Below are positions 51,802 to 61,414 of a DNA stretch of 64,000 bases, in pieces; position 1 is the stretch's first letter; every line of letters begins with the position of its first letter. The DNA lies in contig CAMCXO010000003.1 in NCBI GenBank assembly GCA_945883565.1, positions 62,001 to 126,000 on the forward strand, read 5' to 3'. Source of the stretch: Chryseobacterium gleum. Lineage in GTDB: Bacteria; Bacteroidota; Bacteroidia; Flavobacteriales; Schleiferiaceae. The notes below the pieces were generated by a model. That model had not been told where the DNA came from. It ran no database searches and saw only the letters and a list, made by a program, of their open reading frames with translations. A program made the translations under genes and the position numbers.

Positions 51802-53070
51802 ATGGAAACCCTTAGCCAAATTCGAGAAATAGATAAAGCCGATGCTTTAAATCATTTTCGAAATCAATACTTGATTCCGCAAGCACCGGATGGAAGTTCT
51901 TGTATTTATTTAACCGGTAATTCACTCGGCTTGCAGCCTTTAGGTGCGAGAAAGTACATATTGGAAGAACTTGAAGACTGGGCCAAATGGGGGGTAGAAG
52001 GCCATGTTCACAGCCGCCGGCCTTGGGTTAATTACCACCGCTTTTTTTCTGATTCTTTGGCTAAAATAGTAGGCGCTAAAAGCGAAGAAGTGGTGGCAAT
52101 GAATGGATTAACCACTAATTTACACCTTTTGATGGTGAGCTTTTACCGACCAAAAGGACTACGAAGAAAAATAATCTGCGAAGCCAAGGCTTTTCCAAGC
52201 GATTTATATGCTTTCAAAAGCCAAATTCGGTTTCACGGAGGGCAAGAAAGCGATTTAATTGGTTTAAAACCCCGAAATGGTGAGCATTTGTTGCGAACCG
52301 AAGATATTTTGCAAGCCATAGAAGAGGTCGGTAACGAACTAGCGCTTTGCCTTTTAGGAGGGGTTAATTATTATACAGGCCAATGGTTTGATATGCCACA
52401 AATAACACTGGCTGCGAAAGCACACGGGGCTTTTGTTGGATGGGATTTGGCACATGCGGCTGGCAATGTGCCTCTAGAACTGCATAAATGGCAAGTAGAT
52501 TTTGCCGTTTGGTGCAGCTACAAATATTTAAATAGTGGTCCAGGTGGTGTAAGTGGAGTTTTTATTCATGAAAAACACCATGGCCTTAACCATATTCCAC
52601 GATTTGAAGGTTGGTGGGGACATAATGCTGAAAACCGATTTAAAATGCCCGATAACTTCGAGCCCATGCCTACGGCCGAAGCTTGGCAACTGTCTAATGC
52701 ACCTATATTAAGCATGGCCGCTCACCGCGCTGCACTCGATTTATTCGACGAGGCCGGAATGCCCGCTTTGCGCGAAAAAAGTCTTAAATTAACGGCATAC
52801 CTCGAATCTATTTTAAACAGTGTTCAAGAACGCTTTAAGACAGGTTGGGAAATTATAAGTCCTAAAAATCCAAACGAAAGAGGCTGTCAGTTGTCTTTGT
52901 TAACTGGGGCGGATGGTAAAAATCTATTCGACTATTTAACAGCAAAAGGTGTTGTGGCCGATTGGCGAGAACCGAATGTAATTAGAATGGCGGCGGTCCC
53001 TATGTACAATTCTTTCGAAGATTTATTCAACCTTCAAAACCATTTGCTCCATTATTATGAACAAGCCTAA
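51802..53070 (+). CDS. kynU: Kynureninase
   Basis: 422 residues from ATG 51802. Fold type I PLP enzyme: YLTGNSLGLQPLGARKYIL at the start, WAKWGVEGHVHSRRPWVNYH, GWDLAHAAGNVPLELHKW, and CSYKYLNSGPGGVSGVF with the Schiff-base Lys. It cleaves kynurenine or 3-hydroxykynurenine to (hydroxy)anthranilate and alanine. The kmo gene overlaps its end by 14 bases, so the pair converts kynurenine to 3-hydroxyanthranilate, a route to NAD. Confidence 0.96.
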   Translation: METLSQIREIDKADALNHFRNQYLIPQAPDGSSCIYLTGNSLGLQPLGARKYILEELEDWAKWGVEGHVHSRRPWVNYHRFFSDSLAKIVGAKSEEVVAMNGLTTNLHLLMVSFYRPKGLRRKIICEAKAFPSDLYAFKSQIRFHGGQESDLIGLKPRNGEHLLRTEDILQAIEEVGNELALCLLGGVNYYTGQWFDMPQITLAAKAHGAFVGWDLAHAAGNVPLELHKWQVDFAVWCSYKYLNSGPGGVSGVFIHEKHHGLNHIPRFEGWWGHNAENRFKMPDNFEPMPTAEAWQLSNAPILSMAAHRAALDLFDEAGMPALREKSLKLTAYLESILNSVQERFKTGWEIISPKNPNERGCQLSLLTGADGKNLFDYLTAKGVVADWREPNVIRMAAVPMYNSFEDLFNLQNHLLHYYEQA

Positions 53071-54403
53071 ACACATTGCCATTACCGGAGCCGGGTTAGT
53101 CGGCTCTTTGCTAAGCGTTTATATGGCCAAGAGGGGTTTCAAAGTAGACGTTTATGAGCGAAGGCCGGATTCGCGCAAAACCCAGGTTTACCAGGGACGT
53201 TCCATCAATTTAGCGCTTAGCGATAGAGGCTGGAAAGCTTTAGAGGGTGTAGGATTGGCTGATAAGGTAAAATCGATTGCCATTCCGATGTACCGCCGGG
53301 TAATGCATAGTATCGAAGGCAATCTTAGTTATCAACCTTATGGCAAAAACAATCAGGCCATTTATTCAGTATCGCGTGGTTTGCTTAACCAACTTTTACT
53401 TGATGAAGCTGAAACCTTCGAGGGTGTAAATCTGCATTTCGAACACAGTTGTAAGGAAATTGACTGGCAGAATGCTCGATTGAGTTTTCAAAATGAAAGC
53501 GGCAGCATTATTGAATCGGAATTCGATTATGTTTTTGGTGCGGACGGGGCGTTTTCGGCCGTTCGAAACGCCTTGATGAAAACAGACCGTTTTAGTTACG
53601 AACAAGAGTATATAGACCACGGATACAAAGAATTAAGCATTCCAGCAGCAGCCAATGGCGGCTTTCAAATGGAAAAAGAAGCACTTCATATTTGGCCAAG
53701 AGGCGAGTATATGCTGATTGCATTACCCAACCCGGATGCCACTTTTACCTGTACGCTATTCTTTCCTTTCGAGGGTCAACATTCGTTTTCAACCCTTAAT
53801 ACACCGCAAAAAGCAAGGGCTTTTTTTGAAACTGTTTTCCCAGATGCACTATCCCTTATGCCCCATTTCGATAACGAATGGAGTCAAAATCCAAACAGCT
53901 CGCTGTGTATTATTCGCTGCAAACCCTGGATAAAAGGGAAAACCGCCTTAATTGGCGATGCAGCCCATGCCATTGTACCTTTTTATGGCCAAGGCATGAA
54001 TGCCGGATTTGAAGACTGTCGAATTCTTAACGACATACTTGAAAACAGCAACAACTGGTTTGAGGCCATGGAAATATATAATAATGCAAGAAAATCTAGT
54101 GGAGATGCCATTGCAGAATTGGCCATGCGCAACTTCATTGAAATGCGTGATTTAACGGCCGATCCGGTTTTCTTGCTTCGTAAAAAAATTGAAGCCCGTT
54201 TTGCCGACCGTTACCCCAGCCTTTGGACACCCCTTTACAGCATGGTAACCTTTAGCCATATGCCTTATGAGGAAGCCCTAAGATTGGGTAAATTGCATGA
54301 CAAAATTATGGGTGAAGTGATGCAAAGAAGCGACATCGCCGAAATGTGGGACAGCCCTGAGGTTGAGGCATCTATTCTAGAATTGGCTCAGCGTTATCTT
54401 TAA
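53057..54403 (+). CDS. kmo: Kynurenine 3-monooxygenase
   Basis: 448 residues. The FAD-binding GxGxxG is ITGAGLVGSLLSVYMAKRG; the second flavin motif is ALIGDAAHAIVPFYGQGMNAGFEDC; RSINLALSDRGW is typical of Kmo. A C-terminal helix may associate with the membrane. It hydroxylates kynurenine using NADPH and oxygen, the step before KynU. Tryptophan dioxygenase and 3-hydroxyanthranilate dioxygenase are not in the window. Confidence 0.96.
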   Translation: MNKPKHIAITGAGLVGSLLSVYMAKRGFKVDVYERRPDSRKTQVYQGRSINLALSDRGWKALEGVGLADKVKSIAIPMYRRVMHSIEGNLSYQPYGKNNQAIYSVSRGLLNQLLLDEAETFEGVNLHFEHSCKEIDWQNARLSFQNESGSIIESEFDYVFGADGAFSAVRNALMKTDRFSYEQEYIDHGYKELSIPAAANGGFQMEKEALHIWPRGEYMLIALPNPDATFTCTLFFPFEGQHSFSTLNTPQKARAFFETVFPDALSLMPHFDNEWSQNPNSSLCIIRCKPWIKGKTALIGDAAHAIVPFYGQGMNAGFEDCRILNDILENSNNWFEAMEIYNNARKSSGDAIAELAMRNFIEMRDLTADPVFLLRKKIEARFADRYPSLWTPLYSMVTFSHMPYEEALRLGKLHDKIMGEVMQRSDIAEMWDSPEVEASILELAQRYL

Positions 54404-54407
54404 TACT

Positions 54408-55604
54408 TTGGTTAAGCTAATTGCCAGCTACATTTTAGTCCTATTTTGTTTAGTAAAGGGGAAGGCCCAACCCCTTACTTTAAAATCGGCAAGCGAAGCC
54501 ATTAATTATGCACTTGAACATTCTGCTGAAGTAAAAGTTGAAGCTCTCCGTTTTAAGCAAGCAGAGATTTTTGGCAAAACGGCCTACAACATCGACAAAA
54601 CCCGTTTCTTTTACAGCTTCGATGAAAACAATATTGCGTCAAATGAATACCCAATTTATGTAATTGGGCTTTCGCAATCCTTTTTGTTTCCTACTATTTA
54701 TGCCAAACAGAGACGCGTATTGGATCAAGAATCGCTTATGGCAGAGGCTCAATTTGATAGAGTAAAACGACAAACCGCTCGAATGGCGGCCATGGCTTTT
54801 GAAAAATGTCAGTATCAATACCGTCGACTTAAATGGCTTGAAAAAAGCGATAGTTTATATTCTCACGTGCTTTTGGCAGCAGAAGCACGTGTGCGGGCAA
54901 GCGAATCTTCAGAAATAGAAAGACTTTCTATAAAAAATATCCGAAGCCGTTGTGGTTTGCAATTAAACGAGGCTATTACAGAATTAGAAGCGACCAAAAG
55001 AGAACTCAAGCAGATTCTTCAAATTGAAACTGATTTTGAAGTTAAGATTATTGAAGCCGAGAAAGTTATCTGGAAAGCCGATACCCTTCAAGAACCTGGC
55101 GCTGCTTATTATAAGGCCGCCCTTGAGCGGAGTAGGCAATTGGCAAAGTTAGAAGGCCATAAAATGCTTCCTGATTTTGAGATTTCGTGGTTTGGGGGCA
55201 CCAATCAACAAACGGATGCCCGTTGGCTTAATGGGATACAATTCGGAATTGGCATTCCCATTTGGTTTGTAGAACAAAAAGCCCGTAAACAAGCCGCTCT
55301 TTTACAATTAGAACAAACAGGTATTGAAGAAAATGCCTATAAATTGGCATACGATGTCAAAGCTTTAAATCTACAAACACGATTAACTTCTTATTTGCGA
55401 AGACTAAACCAATATGAAAGCGAAGGAATTATTCTCAAAAAATCGCTTTTTTCTATGGCCAGTTTGGCTCTTAAAACAGGTGAAATTGATATTTTGCGTT
55501 TGCTTCCTATTTATCAACAGGCTCTCGATTTAGAACATCAATATGCTCAAGATCTATTTGAGTACAACAGTCTGGTTTACGAATTAATTTTTTTTACACT
55601 TTAA
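54408..55604 (+). CDS. TolC-like outer-membrane efflux protein
   Basis: 398 residues from a probable TTG start. A signal peptide (VKLIASYILVLFCLVKGKAQ) is followed by the long helical hairpins of a TolC family member (AINYALEHSAEVKVEALRFK, YAKQRRVLDQESL, and a second copy near 250-390). The order OMF then adaptor matches CusCB-type metal efflux. No RND pump gene is adjacent. Overlap and gap values (3 bases to the next gene) show one operon. Confidence 0.85.
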   Translation: MVKLIASYILVLFCLVKGKAQPLTLKSASEAINYALEHSAEVKVEALRFKQAEIFGKTAYNIDKTRFFYSFDENNIASNEYPIYVIGLSQSFLFPTIYAKQRRVLDQESLMAEAQFDRVKRQTARMAAMAFEKCQYQYRRLKWLEKSDSLYSHVLLAAEARVRASESSEIERLSIKNIRSRCGLQLNEAITELEATKRELKQILQIETDFEVKIIEAEKVIWKADTLQEPGAAYYKAALERSRQLAKLEGHKMLPDFEISWFGGTNQQTDARWLNGIQFGIGIPIWFVEQKARKQAALLQLEQTGIEENAYKLAYDVKALNLQTRLTSYLRRLNQYESEGIILKKSLFSMASLALKTGEIDILRLLPIYQQALDLEHQYAQDLFEYNSLVYELIFFTL

Positions 55605-55606
55605 GC

Positions 55607-56743
55607 ATGCCGTTCAACACAAAATTTCGAGGGTTTCAAATTTTCCTCTTGTTTCCGGTTTTCTTTTGGAGTTGTACTCCAAAAGAAATTTCGGAGGAAG
55701 AGTCTTTTAACCTACTAGGAGACACGGTATTGGTTTCTAAAGAATGGCTAAAACGCAACGGTTGGGAAATAGCACATCCAAGCCGAAAAACCTTCGTTAA
55801 ACGTATTTTGGCAAGCGGAATGGTAGAAATGCCTCCTGACTCAAAAGCCGAGATTCTCACACCCTTTGAAGGCAGGGTGGGCCGTATTACCATAATTGAA
55901 GGGCAGGAAGTGAAGAAAGGAGAAATTTTGTTTACGCTCGAAAATCCTGAATATCTCGATATACAACGCGATTTTCTTATTGTTAAAAGCCGTTTGCAAT
56001 TAGCTGAATTGACTTACGAACGCAAAGAAAATCTCGCTGGTCAACAATTTGCGCCTGGCAAGGAACTAGAAGAGTCTAGAGCTGAGCGTAATCAACTGAA
56101 AACAACTTATGAAGTTTTAAAGGCAAAACTTAAGTTAATGAGCATTGATGCCGAAAAGCTTGAGGCCGACAAGTTAAAAAGTGAAATCCCCGTTTTAGCG
56201 CCGATTGACGGTTATGTTTCCAACCTTCATCTCAGCTTAGGAAGTTTGGTAAACCTACATGAAACCGCTCTGAACATTTTGAACACCGAACACATTCACC
56301 TCGAGCTTAATGTTTATGAGCCCGACATTCCTTTTGTTGCAAAAGGGCAACAAATTCGCTTCCGATTGTCAACCAACGATACGGCCTATTACCCTGGTTT
56401 TATAAAACTTTTAGGTCACGAGATAGATGAAAACAGCAGAAGTATGTCGGTTCATGCGCATCCTGAAAAAGGCTACGAATTTTTGAATCTGCGAGCAGGT
56501 ATGTTTGTAGATGCTGAGATTTTAAGCGATACCTTGAGCAGTTGGGCATTACCTGAAAGTGCTTTTGTTGAGCTCAATGGAGAGATTTATGTACTTATGC
56601 TGTTGTCTGAAACCGAAAACGAATTTCTATTTGTAAAACAAAAAGAAAGAGCCATTCGAAGCTATGAAGGTTGGAAAACACTAGAAAAAAACGAAAAAGA
56701 TCGTTATTTAATGAGAGGTACTTTTGAATTGGTTTCGGAATAA
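55607..56743 (+). CDS. Periplasmic adaptor of an RND efflux system (HlyD/CusB type)
   Basis: 378 residues. A signal peptide with a possible lipobox (FFWSC) precedes a barrel-sandwich domain: AEILTPFEGRVGRITIIEGQEVKKGEILFTL, then a coiled coil and VLAPIDGYVSNLHLSLGSLVN. A beta-barrel and membrane-proximal domain follow. It connects an inner-membrane pump to TolC. The missing pump may lie elsewhere. It ends next to the SRP RNA gene. Confidence 0.88.
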   Translation: MPFNTKFRGFQIFLLFPVFFWSCTPKEISEEESFNLLGDTVLVSKEWLKRNGWEIAHPSRKTFVKRILASGMVEMPPDSKAEILTPFEGRVGRITIIEGQEVKKGEILFTLENPEYLDIQRDFLIVKSRLQLAELTYERKENLAGQQFAPGKELEESRAERNQLKTTYEVLKAKLKLMSIDAEKLEADKLKSEIPVLAPIDGYVSNLHLSLGSLVNLHETALNILNTEHIHLELNVYEPDIPFVAKGQQIRFRLSTNDTAYYPGFIKLLGHEIDENSRSMSVHAHPEKGYEFLNLRAGMFVDAEILSDTLSSWALPESAFVELNGEIYVLMLLSETENEFLFVKQKERAIRSYEGWKTLEKNEKDRYLMRGTFELVSE

Positions 56744-56747
56744 AAAA

Positions 56748-56839
56748 GCAGGGGTTCATATCACACCGCATCGACCGGCTACCCTTGCTTCATTCCTGAC
56801 CTGGGGGAGTTCACCGGGAGCTGGTTGTATGGCCCCTGC
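56748..56839 (-). ncRNA. ffs: Signal recognition particle RNA (4.5S, small bacterial type)
   Basis: On the minus strand the arms GCAGGGG (56839-56833) and CCCCTGC (56754-56748) close a long hairpin. The apical part reads CCAGGTCAGGAATGAAGCAA, the conserved SRP domain IV with the GGUCAGG and AAGCA internal loops that bind Ffh. A run of T follows the closing stem (complement of 56747-56742), so it likely ends its own transcript. Confidence 0.93.
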
Positions 56840-56951
56840 CGGCTACAAAAGTACAGCAAATGCCTTTAAAATATAAAACTGCTGAGGTTAAACCTTCAAT
56901 CAACATAATGAGTAGTTTGTGGTTTCGTATTCTTTTATTATTCCATCTCAA

Positions 56952-58226
56952 CTAGTTGGATGGTTTGAGCAATAAATGCTTTCCCATGGCACATTGCAAA
57001 CATTTACGAGGTAAGCAGTAATGTCGATATAATTCAAGCAAGCCTTGGGTTTCGAGAGCGGTTTTGGCTGTAAATCCCAATTCTTTAAACCGCTTATAGA
57101 TGGTATTTTGCTCGGCACTTAAACTTTCTAGTGCATCAATTGCGTCTTCAGATTGCTTGTTATCATCGGACCATCTGCCCGATAAGAATCTTATTGGTAA
57201 AACTACATTTAGCCATAAGTGTTTGTAAAACATCTCGCCCGGATACGGATCAACTTGTGTTTTAGATTTCTTTCGCAAACTGTAATGCCAATGCCAAAAT
57301 GGCCCCATATTCAATTCGCCATCCGAGCTTTGAATTAGCTCCAGGTTTAAAACGAATTGGCGGTCTTTTGAAATAAAAGCAGCTAATTGTGCCATTCTTA
57401 GACTTGGGAAATTGGCAGGTCTTAATCGAGAAAATTTCCACATATGAGCTGGCAGGGACTCTAAGTGCCACATTTCTTTCAACAATTGGTAAGCCTGCTT
57501 TAACTGTTGAACGTGTGGGTGACTCACCAATGGCTCTTGTTGAAGCATTCCCGAGGAACCAAAAAGCAAAGCCTCTAAATATATTGGTCCCATATCGGCA
57601 GCATACAAAACATGTTTGTAATTGAGTAATCTTGCCAAAGCTTCAAACGCATCTGAATTCACCTGCATTCCAAAGCCTCTGCATAAAATTTCCCAAGCCA
57701 ACTGCTGCCAGCTTTCTCCCTTTCTCAGGCGTTCTTCAATTTGACCCCAACGCCTTTCAAAGCGGTTCCAGGCCAATCGTTTTATCCACAAAGTACCGGC
57801 TTGGTCGGGCCAAAATTTCACCAATGGCGCACAAACAATCCATTGCTTTTGAGATTGCCATTGTTCGAATCGCCAAAAAGGCATTTCATCCATTCGGTCT
57901 TTTAAACTAAGCTGAGGAATATGGCTTCCATCGGCCCGTAATACCGATTTGTCGCAATTGTATACCACATGTAAAACCACCGCATTGTAAGCCTGGTCGT
58001 TCTGATGGCCATGGCGATACCAGTCACTGCTGCACAGGTGCATCTCTACATGGCCCGAAAACCGTATACCGGCAATTCGAACCTCTGCGTTTAAAAAATC
58101 CGGTCCAGAATTCGAGTTGTGAAATCCAAAATTCAACACTTCCAATTCTTGCCCATCATGGGTTTTTAGCAACCGGTATTCAAAGCGTTTATGCTTCCAA
58201 ACAAAATGCAAATATTCTTCGGTCAT
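56952..58226 (-). CDS. DUF2851 family protein
   Basis: 424 residues. Recognised by the N-terminal block MTEEYLHFVWKHKRFEYRLL, FHNSNSGPDFLNAEVRIAG, SGHVEMHLCSSDWYRHGHQ, DQAYNAVVLHVVY, and by the C-terminal CLPRKCLQCAMGKHLL with a cysteine pair. The family is restricted mainly to Bacteroidota and has no known role. No signal peptide; cytosolic. Single transcription unit. Confidence 0.92.
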   Translation of the reverse strand: MTEEYLHFVWKHKRFEYRLLKTHDGQELEVLNFGFHNSNSGPDFLNAEVRIAGIRFSGHVEMHLCSSDWYRHGHQNDQAYNAVVLHVVYNCDKSVLRADGSHIPQLSLKDRMDEMPFWRFEQWQSQKQWIVCAPLVKFWPDQAGTLWIKRLAWNRFERRWGQIEERLRKGESWQQLAWEILCRGFGMQVNSDAFEALARLLNYKHVLYAADMGPIYLEALLFGSSGMLQQEPLVSHPHVQQLKQAYQLLKEMWHLESLPAHMWKFSRLRPANFPSLRMAQLAAFISKDRQFVLNLELIQSSDGELNMGPFWHWHYSLRKKSKTQVDPYPGEMFYKHLWLNVVLPIRFLSGRWSDDNKQSEDAIDALESLSAEQNTIYKRFKELGFTAKTALETQGLLELYRHYCLPRKCLQCAMGKHLLLKPSN

Positions 58227-58290
58227 TGACCAAAAATAATTGTATTTGTAAGTTTTTAACTATACGAATACCGCACAAACTAAAGCTTAA

Positions 58291-58932
58291 TTAAGGTGCT
58301 AATCGGGTTCTTACCCATCCATCTTCATTCAAATTCCGATAAAGCAGTCTATCGTGTAAGCGTGAAGGCCTTCCTTGCCAAAATTCTATTTCGAAGGGCA
58401 ATATTCTAAAACCTCCCCAAAAACCTGGTCTATACGGCGCTTCATTTTCAAAATGCTTTTTATAAAAATTGAACTGTTCATCTAAAAATTCTCGGTCTTT
58501 TATGGCTTCACTTTGCGGAGAAGCCCATGCACCAATTTGACTTTCAATGGGTCGACTCTTAAAATACTCATCGCTTTCTTCGGGAGGAAGGCGTTCAATA
58601 TGGCCTTGAACCCTAACTTGTCTTTCCATTTCGGGCCAAAAAAACAAGAGTCCAACCTTGCCTGAAGATTCTGCTTCTTTCGATTTTCGGCTGTTGTAAT
58701 TAGTGAAAAATACAAAGCCCTTCAAATCGAAAGCTTTTAAAAGAACAATACGAGCGCTAGGCCCTTCCGGACCAGAAGTACACATCGTCATGGAATTCAC
58801 CTCGGTCTTACAAACCTTTTGGTATTCGTCGAACCAAAATCCGAATTGCTCCATAGGATCGTGAAGAGCATATTCCTCTGTTAATGAGCCTTTATCATAC
58901 TGTAATCGATAATTATGCAGTTTTTTTTCCAT
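58291..58932 (-). CDS. pdxH: Pyridoxamine 5'-phosphate oxidase
   Basis: 213 residues from ATG 58932; further upstream starts add unrelated residues. FMN contacts lie in SARIVLLKAFDLKGFVFFTN and SRKSKEAESSGKVGLLFFWP. The C-terminal signature is EIEFWQGRPSRLHDRLLYR. It makes pyridoxal phosphate, the cofactor for the aminotransferases and kynureninase in this window. A TATTTTTG element on the minus strand (58955-58948) may be its -7 box. Divergent from yqgE. Confidence 0.96.
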   Translation of the reverse strand: MEKKLHNYRLQYDKGSLTEEYALHDPMEQFGFWFDEYQKVCKTEVNSMTMCTSGPEGPSARIVLLKAFDLKGFVFFTNYNSRKSKEAESSGKVGLLFFWPEMERQVRVQGHIERLPPEESDEYFKSRPIESQIGAWASPQSEAIKDREFLDEQFNFYKKHFENEAPYRPGFWGGFRILPFEIEFWQGRPSRLHDRLLYRNLNEDGWVRTRLAP

Positions 58933-59005
58933 GAAGCTGTATTTTCTCAAAAATAGTTTGCAGGAGGGGGGTAATGCTATGATGTTTGTATAATTTGCTA
59001 TTTCT

Positions 59006-59584
59006 ATGAAAGACCTATCAAACCCAAAAAATGCTAAGCCTAAAGCGGGCAGTTTGCTATTGGCCAATGCCTATATTGGAGATCCTAATTTTGAAAAATC
59101 ATGTATTTTAATCCTTGAGCACAATGAAAAAGGCACTTTTGGTTTTAAGCTAAATCAACTGCTAACGGTTTGTGTGAGCGAATTGCTGCCAGACCTTTGT
59201 AACGATTTAAACTGCAAGGTTTTTATGGGAGGTCCGGTTGAAACCAACACATTGCACTTCATGCATAAGAGGCCAGATTATTTTACTAAAAATATAACCA
59301 TTAGCGGCGATGTATATTTCAGCGATCAATACAAAACGCTTATAGAAGGATTAAATTCTGCTGAATTAAAGCCTAATGATGTAAATTTTTATTTGGGCTA
59401 CAGCGGCTGGGGGCCCGGCCAATTAGATGAGGAACTAAAAGAGAAAACCTGGTTGGTGATTCCAGAAACTTCTTTACAACTCGATGCACTGCACCTCGAC
59501 TATCATTGGCAAAATGCCATGCGTAAATTTGGGGGCACTGCTGCACTTTGGGCCGATGCACCCGACGACCCCAATTTAAACTAG
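59006..59584 (+). CDS. YqgE/AlgH family protein
   Basis: 192 residues. Family blocks: AGSLLLANAYIGDPNFEKSC, LILEHNEKGTFGFKLNQ, VFMGGPVETNTLHFMH, and LGYSGWGPGQLDEELKEKTW. The function is unclear; it has been linked to alginate regulation in Pseudomonas, though the family is general. It overlaps the opposing aminotransferase gene by 4 bases. Confidence 0.93.
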   Translation: MKDLSNPKNAKPKAGSLLLANAYIGDPNFEKSCILILEHNEKGTFGFKLNQLLTVCVSELLPDLCNDLNCKVFMGGPVETNTLHFMHKRPDYFTKNITISGDVYFSDQYKTLIEGLNSAELKPNDVNFYLGYSGWGPGQLDEELKEKTWLVIPETSLQLDALHLDYHWQNAMRKFGGTAALWADAPDDPNLN

Positions 59585-60423
59585 TTAGAGGCTGCCCGTT
59601 CTGTATTCAACAAGTTGCACATTTCTTGAGCTCGCTCATTGCTGTAATTATTTTGACGATAGGTTTTCATCCATTGCACCCCTGAGATCGCATTGCTCAA
59701 CCAAACTTCATCTGCTTTCAGCAATTCAAAAGGTGAAATTTCGCCTTCAATGGTTTTGAGCCCCATTTTACTAGCCAAACGCAAAATTTGCTTGCGCATC
59801 ACCCCTTTTAAGCAACCAGAAGACAATGAAGGCGTATGCAATTCATCGCCTTTCACCAAAAACACATTTCCGCTTACGCTTTCGCAAAGGTTCTTTCTTT
59901 CGTTCAGCAAAAAACAATCATCTAAACCGTTTTCGCGGGCCCAAATGCCTGCAATGATGTACAATCCTGCACCGCTTTGCTTTAAGCCCGACAACAAATG
60001 GATTGGTTTGGCCATGTCTTTATATAAATCCATCTCAAGGCCTTTTCCAATTTCAAAGCTGGGATTTTCTAGTTCAGCAGCGCTAATTAAAAAGCCGATT
60101 TCGGTATTAGACGGAACATAAAAGCCCGTTCCGCTTCGAAAAACCTGTAGACGAATTCTCGCCTGACCATCAAACAAACTTTTGGCTTTGAGTAGTTTAA
60201 AAACCTCACCTTCCAAATACTCCGGACTGAAATGCATAGGGATTTCCATTCGGTAGATACGCATTCCGGACATCAGTCTAAAATAATGGTCTTCGAAAAA
60301 CCTAAGGGATTGATGGCTAAAACGGATGGTTTCAAATAGCGAATCGGCATAGGCCACTGCCCTATGGTCAAAAGGCAAATGGGCATTTTCATAAGCTATC
60401 AGTTCGCCGCAATAATTAATCAT
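59581..60423 (-). CDS. Class IV aminotransferase (aminodeoxychorismate lyase or branched-chain type)
   Basis: 280 residues. Fold type IV PLP enzyme: AYADSLFETIRF near the start, LLSGLKQSGAGLYIIAGIWA with the likely Schiff-base Lys, CESVSGNVFLVKGDELHTPSL with the PLP-ring Glu, and GCLKGVMRKQIL. The overall size fits PabC. Whether it makes 4-aminobenzoate or handles amino acids cannot be told from these motifs. Confidence 0.85.
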   Translation of the reverse strand: MINYCGELIAYENAHLPFDHRAVAYADSLFETIRFSHQSLRFFEDHYFRLMSGMRIYRMEIPMHFSPEYLEGEVFKLLKAKSLFDGQARIRLQVFRSGTGFYVPSNTEIGFLISAAELENPSFEIGKGLEMDLYKDMAKPIHLLSGLKQSGAGLYIIAGIWARENGLDDCFLLNERKNLCESVSGNVFLVKGDELHTPSLSSGCLKGVMRKQILRLASKMGLKTIEGEISPFELLKADEVWLSNAISGVQWMKTYRQNNYSNERAQEMCNLLNTERAASN

Positions 60424-60442
60424 GCGGCAAAGTTAAATGGAC

Positions 60443-61405
60443 TTATTGAAGATTATCGACAAACAGTTTTATCTCACGATTTACCAGATTAGCGGCTTCC
60501 CATTGAACAAAATGTCCGGCCTTAGGAAGCATTAGCAAACGGGCATTTGGAATTTTAGACACTCCATCTTTGGCTATGGTTTGTGTAAAGCCCGGGTTTA
60601 ACCAGCGATTAGGTATAAGCATATCATATTCGCCAAAAACCACCAAAGTGGGCTGTTTAATTTGATGCAAATAATCGTAAACAGGCCTATTAACCATGCC
60701 TTTAACGCAATTCACCACTACATAGCAATAAGCATCGAAGCCTTCCATATGTCTCATAGCCAATCGATCACTTATCATAAAGTTTGCATCTTCAGGAAAC
60801 ACATTAAAGTTGTAGGTTAAATTGCTTTGTATGCCTGATGCCGGTGTAAGTGCAACTGATTTAGGTGATAAAACTTCTCTAAACCATTGTTTTTGCCCCT
60901 CATCGAAGGTTTCGAAACCTGCAGGAGCGGCCAACACCAAAGCGTTTACCCTTTGAGGATGAGTAAGAGCCATTACCATAGCAATTTGACCGCCCATGCT
61001 GTGGCCAACCACTATTGCCGAAGACAAACCTATAGAATCCATCCATTCAACTAAATAATTAGCATAAAACTCCATAGAAGACTCGTAAGCCCCTTTACTC
61101 GATTTTCCGTATCCAGGTAAATCGACCACCAAGCATCGATATTGGTCTTTTAGATCTTCAACATTTTTTTTCCATGCAGGAGCATAACTGCCTAATCCAT
61201 GAACAAAAATCAAAGTCTGGAGCCCTGATCCAACTTCGGCATAAGCCATTACAACGTTCTGACTTAGCTGTTGTTTCTTCATATCGAACGGGTAAACCAA
61301 TTCATCAAAGGTTTTCAACTTGGGATAGTTTTTATAGGGCGTGGCACAAGAAGCTAATAGAACCAGTGCCAAAAATCCCAACAAACGCAAATACAATTTT
61401 TTCAT
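60443..61405 (-). CDS. Lipoprotein alpha/beta hydrolase
   Basis: 320 residues. A lipoprotein signal ends in the lipobox LASC. The hydrolase fold has the oxyanion loop FVHGLGSYAPAWKKN, nucleophile elbow VGHSMGGQIAM, an acidic residue in VFGEYDMLIPNRW, and the catalytic His in KAGHFVQWE. It is thus anchored in the envelope. Ester or lipid substrate unknown. It lies 9 bases after the outer-membrane protein gene on the same strand. Confidence 0.9.
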   Translation of the reverse strand: MKKLYLRLLGFLALVLLASCATPYKNYPKLKTFDELVYPFDMKKQQLSQNVVMAYAEVGSGLQTLIFVHGLGSYAPAWKKNVEDLKDQYRCLVVDLPGYGKSSKGAYESSMEFYANYLVEWMDSIGLSSAIVVGHSMGGQIAMVMALTHPQRVNALVLAAPAGFETFDEGQKQWFREVLSPKSVALTPASGIQSNLTYNFNVFPEDANFMISDRLAMRHMEGFDAYCYVVVNCVKGMVNRPVYDYLHQIKQPTLVVFGEYDMLIPNRWLNPGFTQTIAKDGVSKIPNARLLMLPKAGHFVQWEAANLVNREIKLFVDNLQ

Positions 61406-61414
61406 TTTTGTTGC

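Noticed and set aside
53396-53620. Minus-strand frames inside kmo and many other antisense frames
   Set aside because: They are mirror frames of strongly supported genes, with no independent start context.
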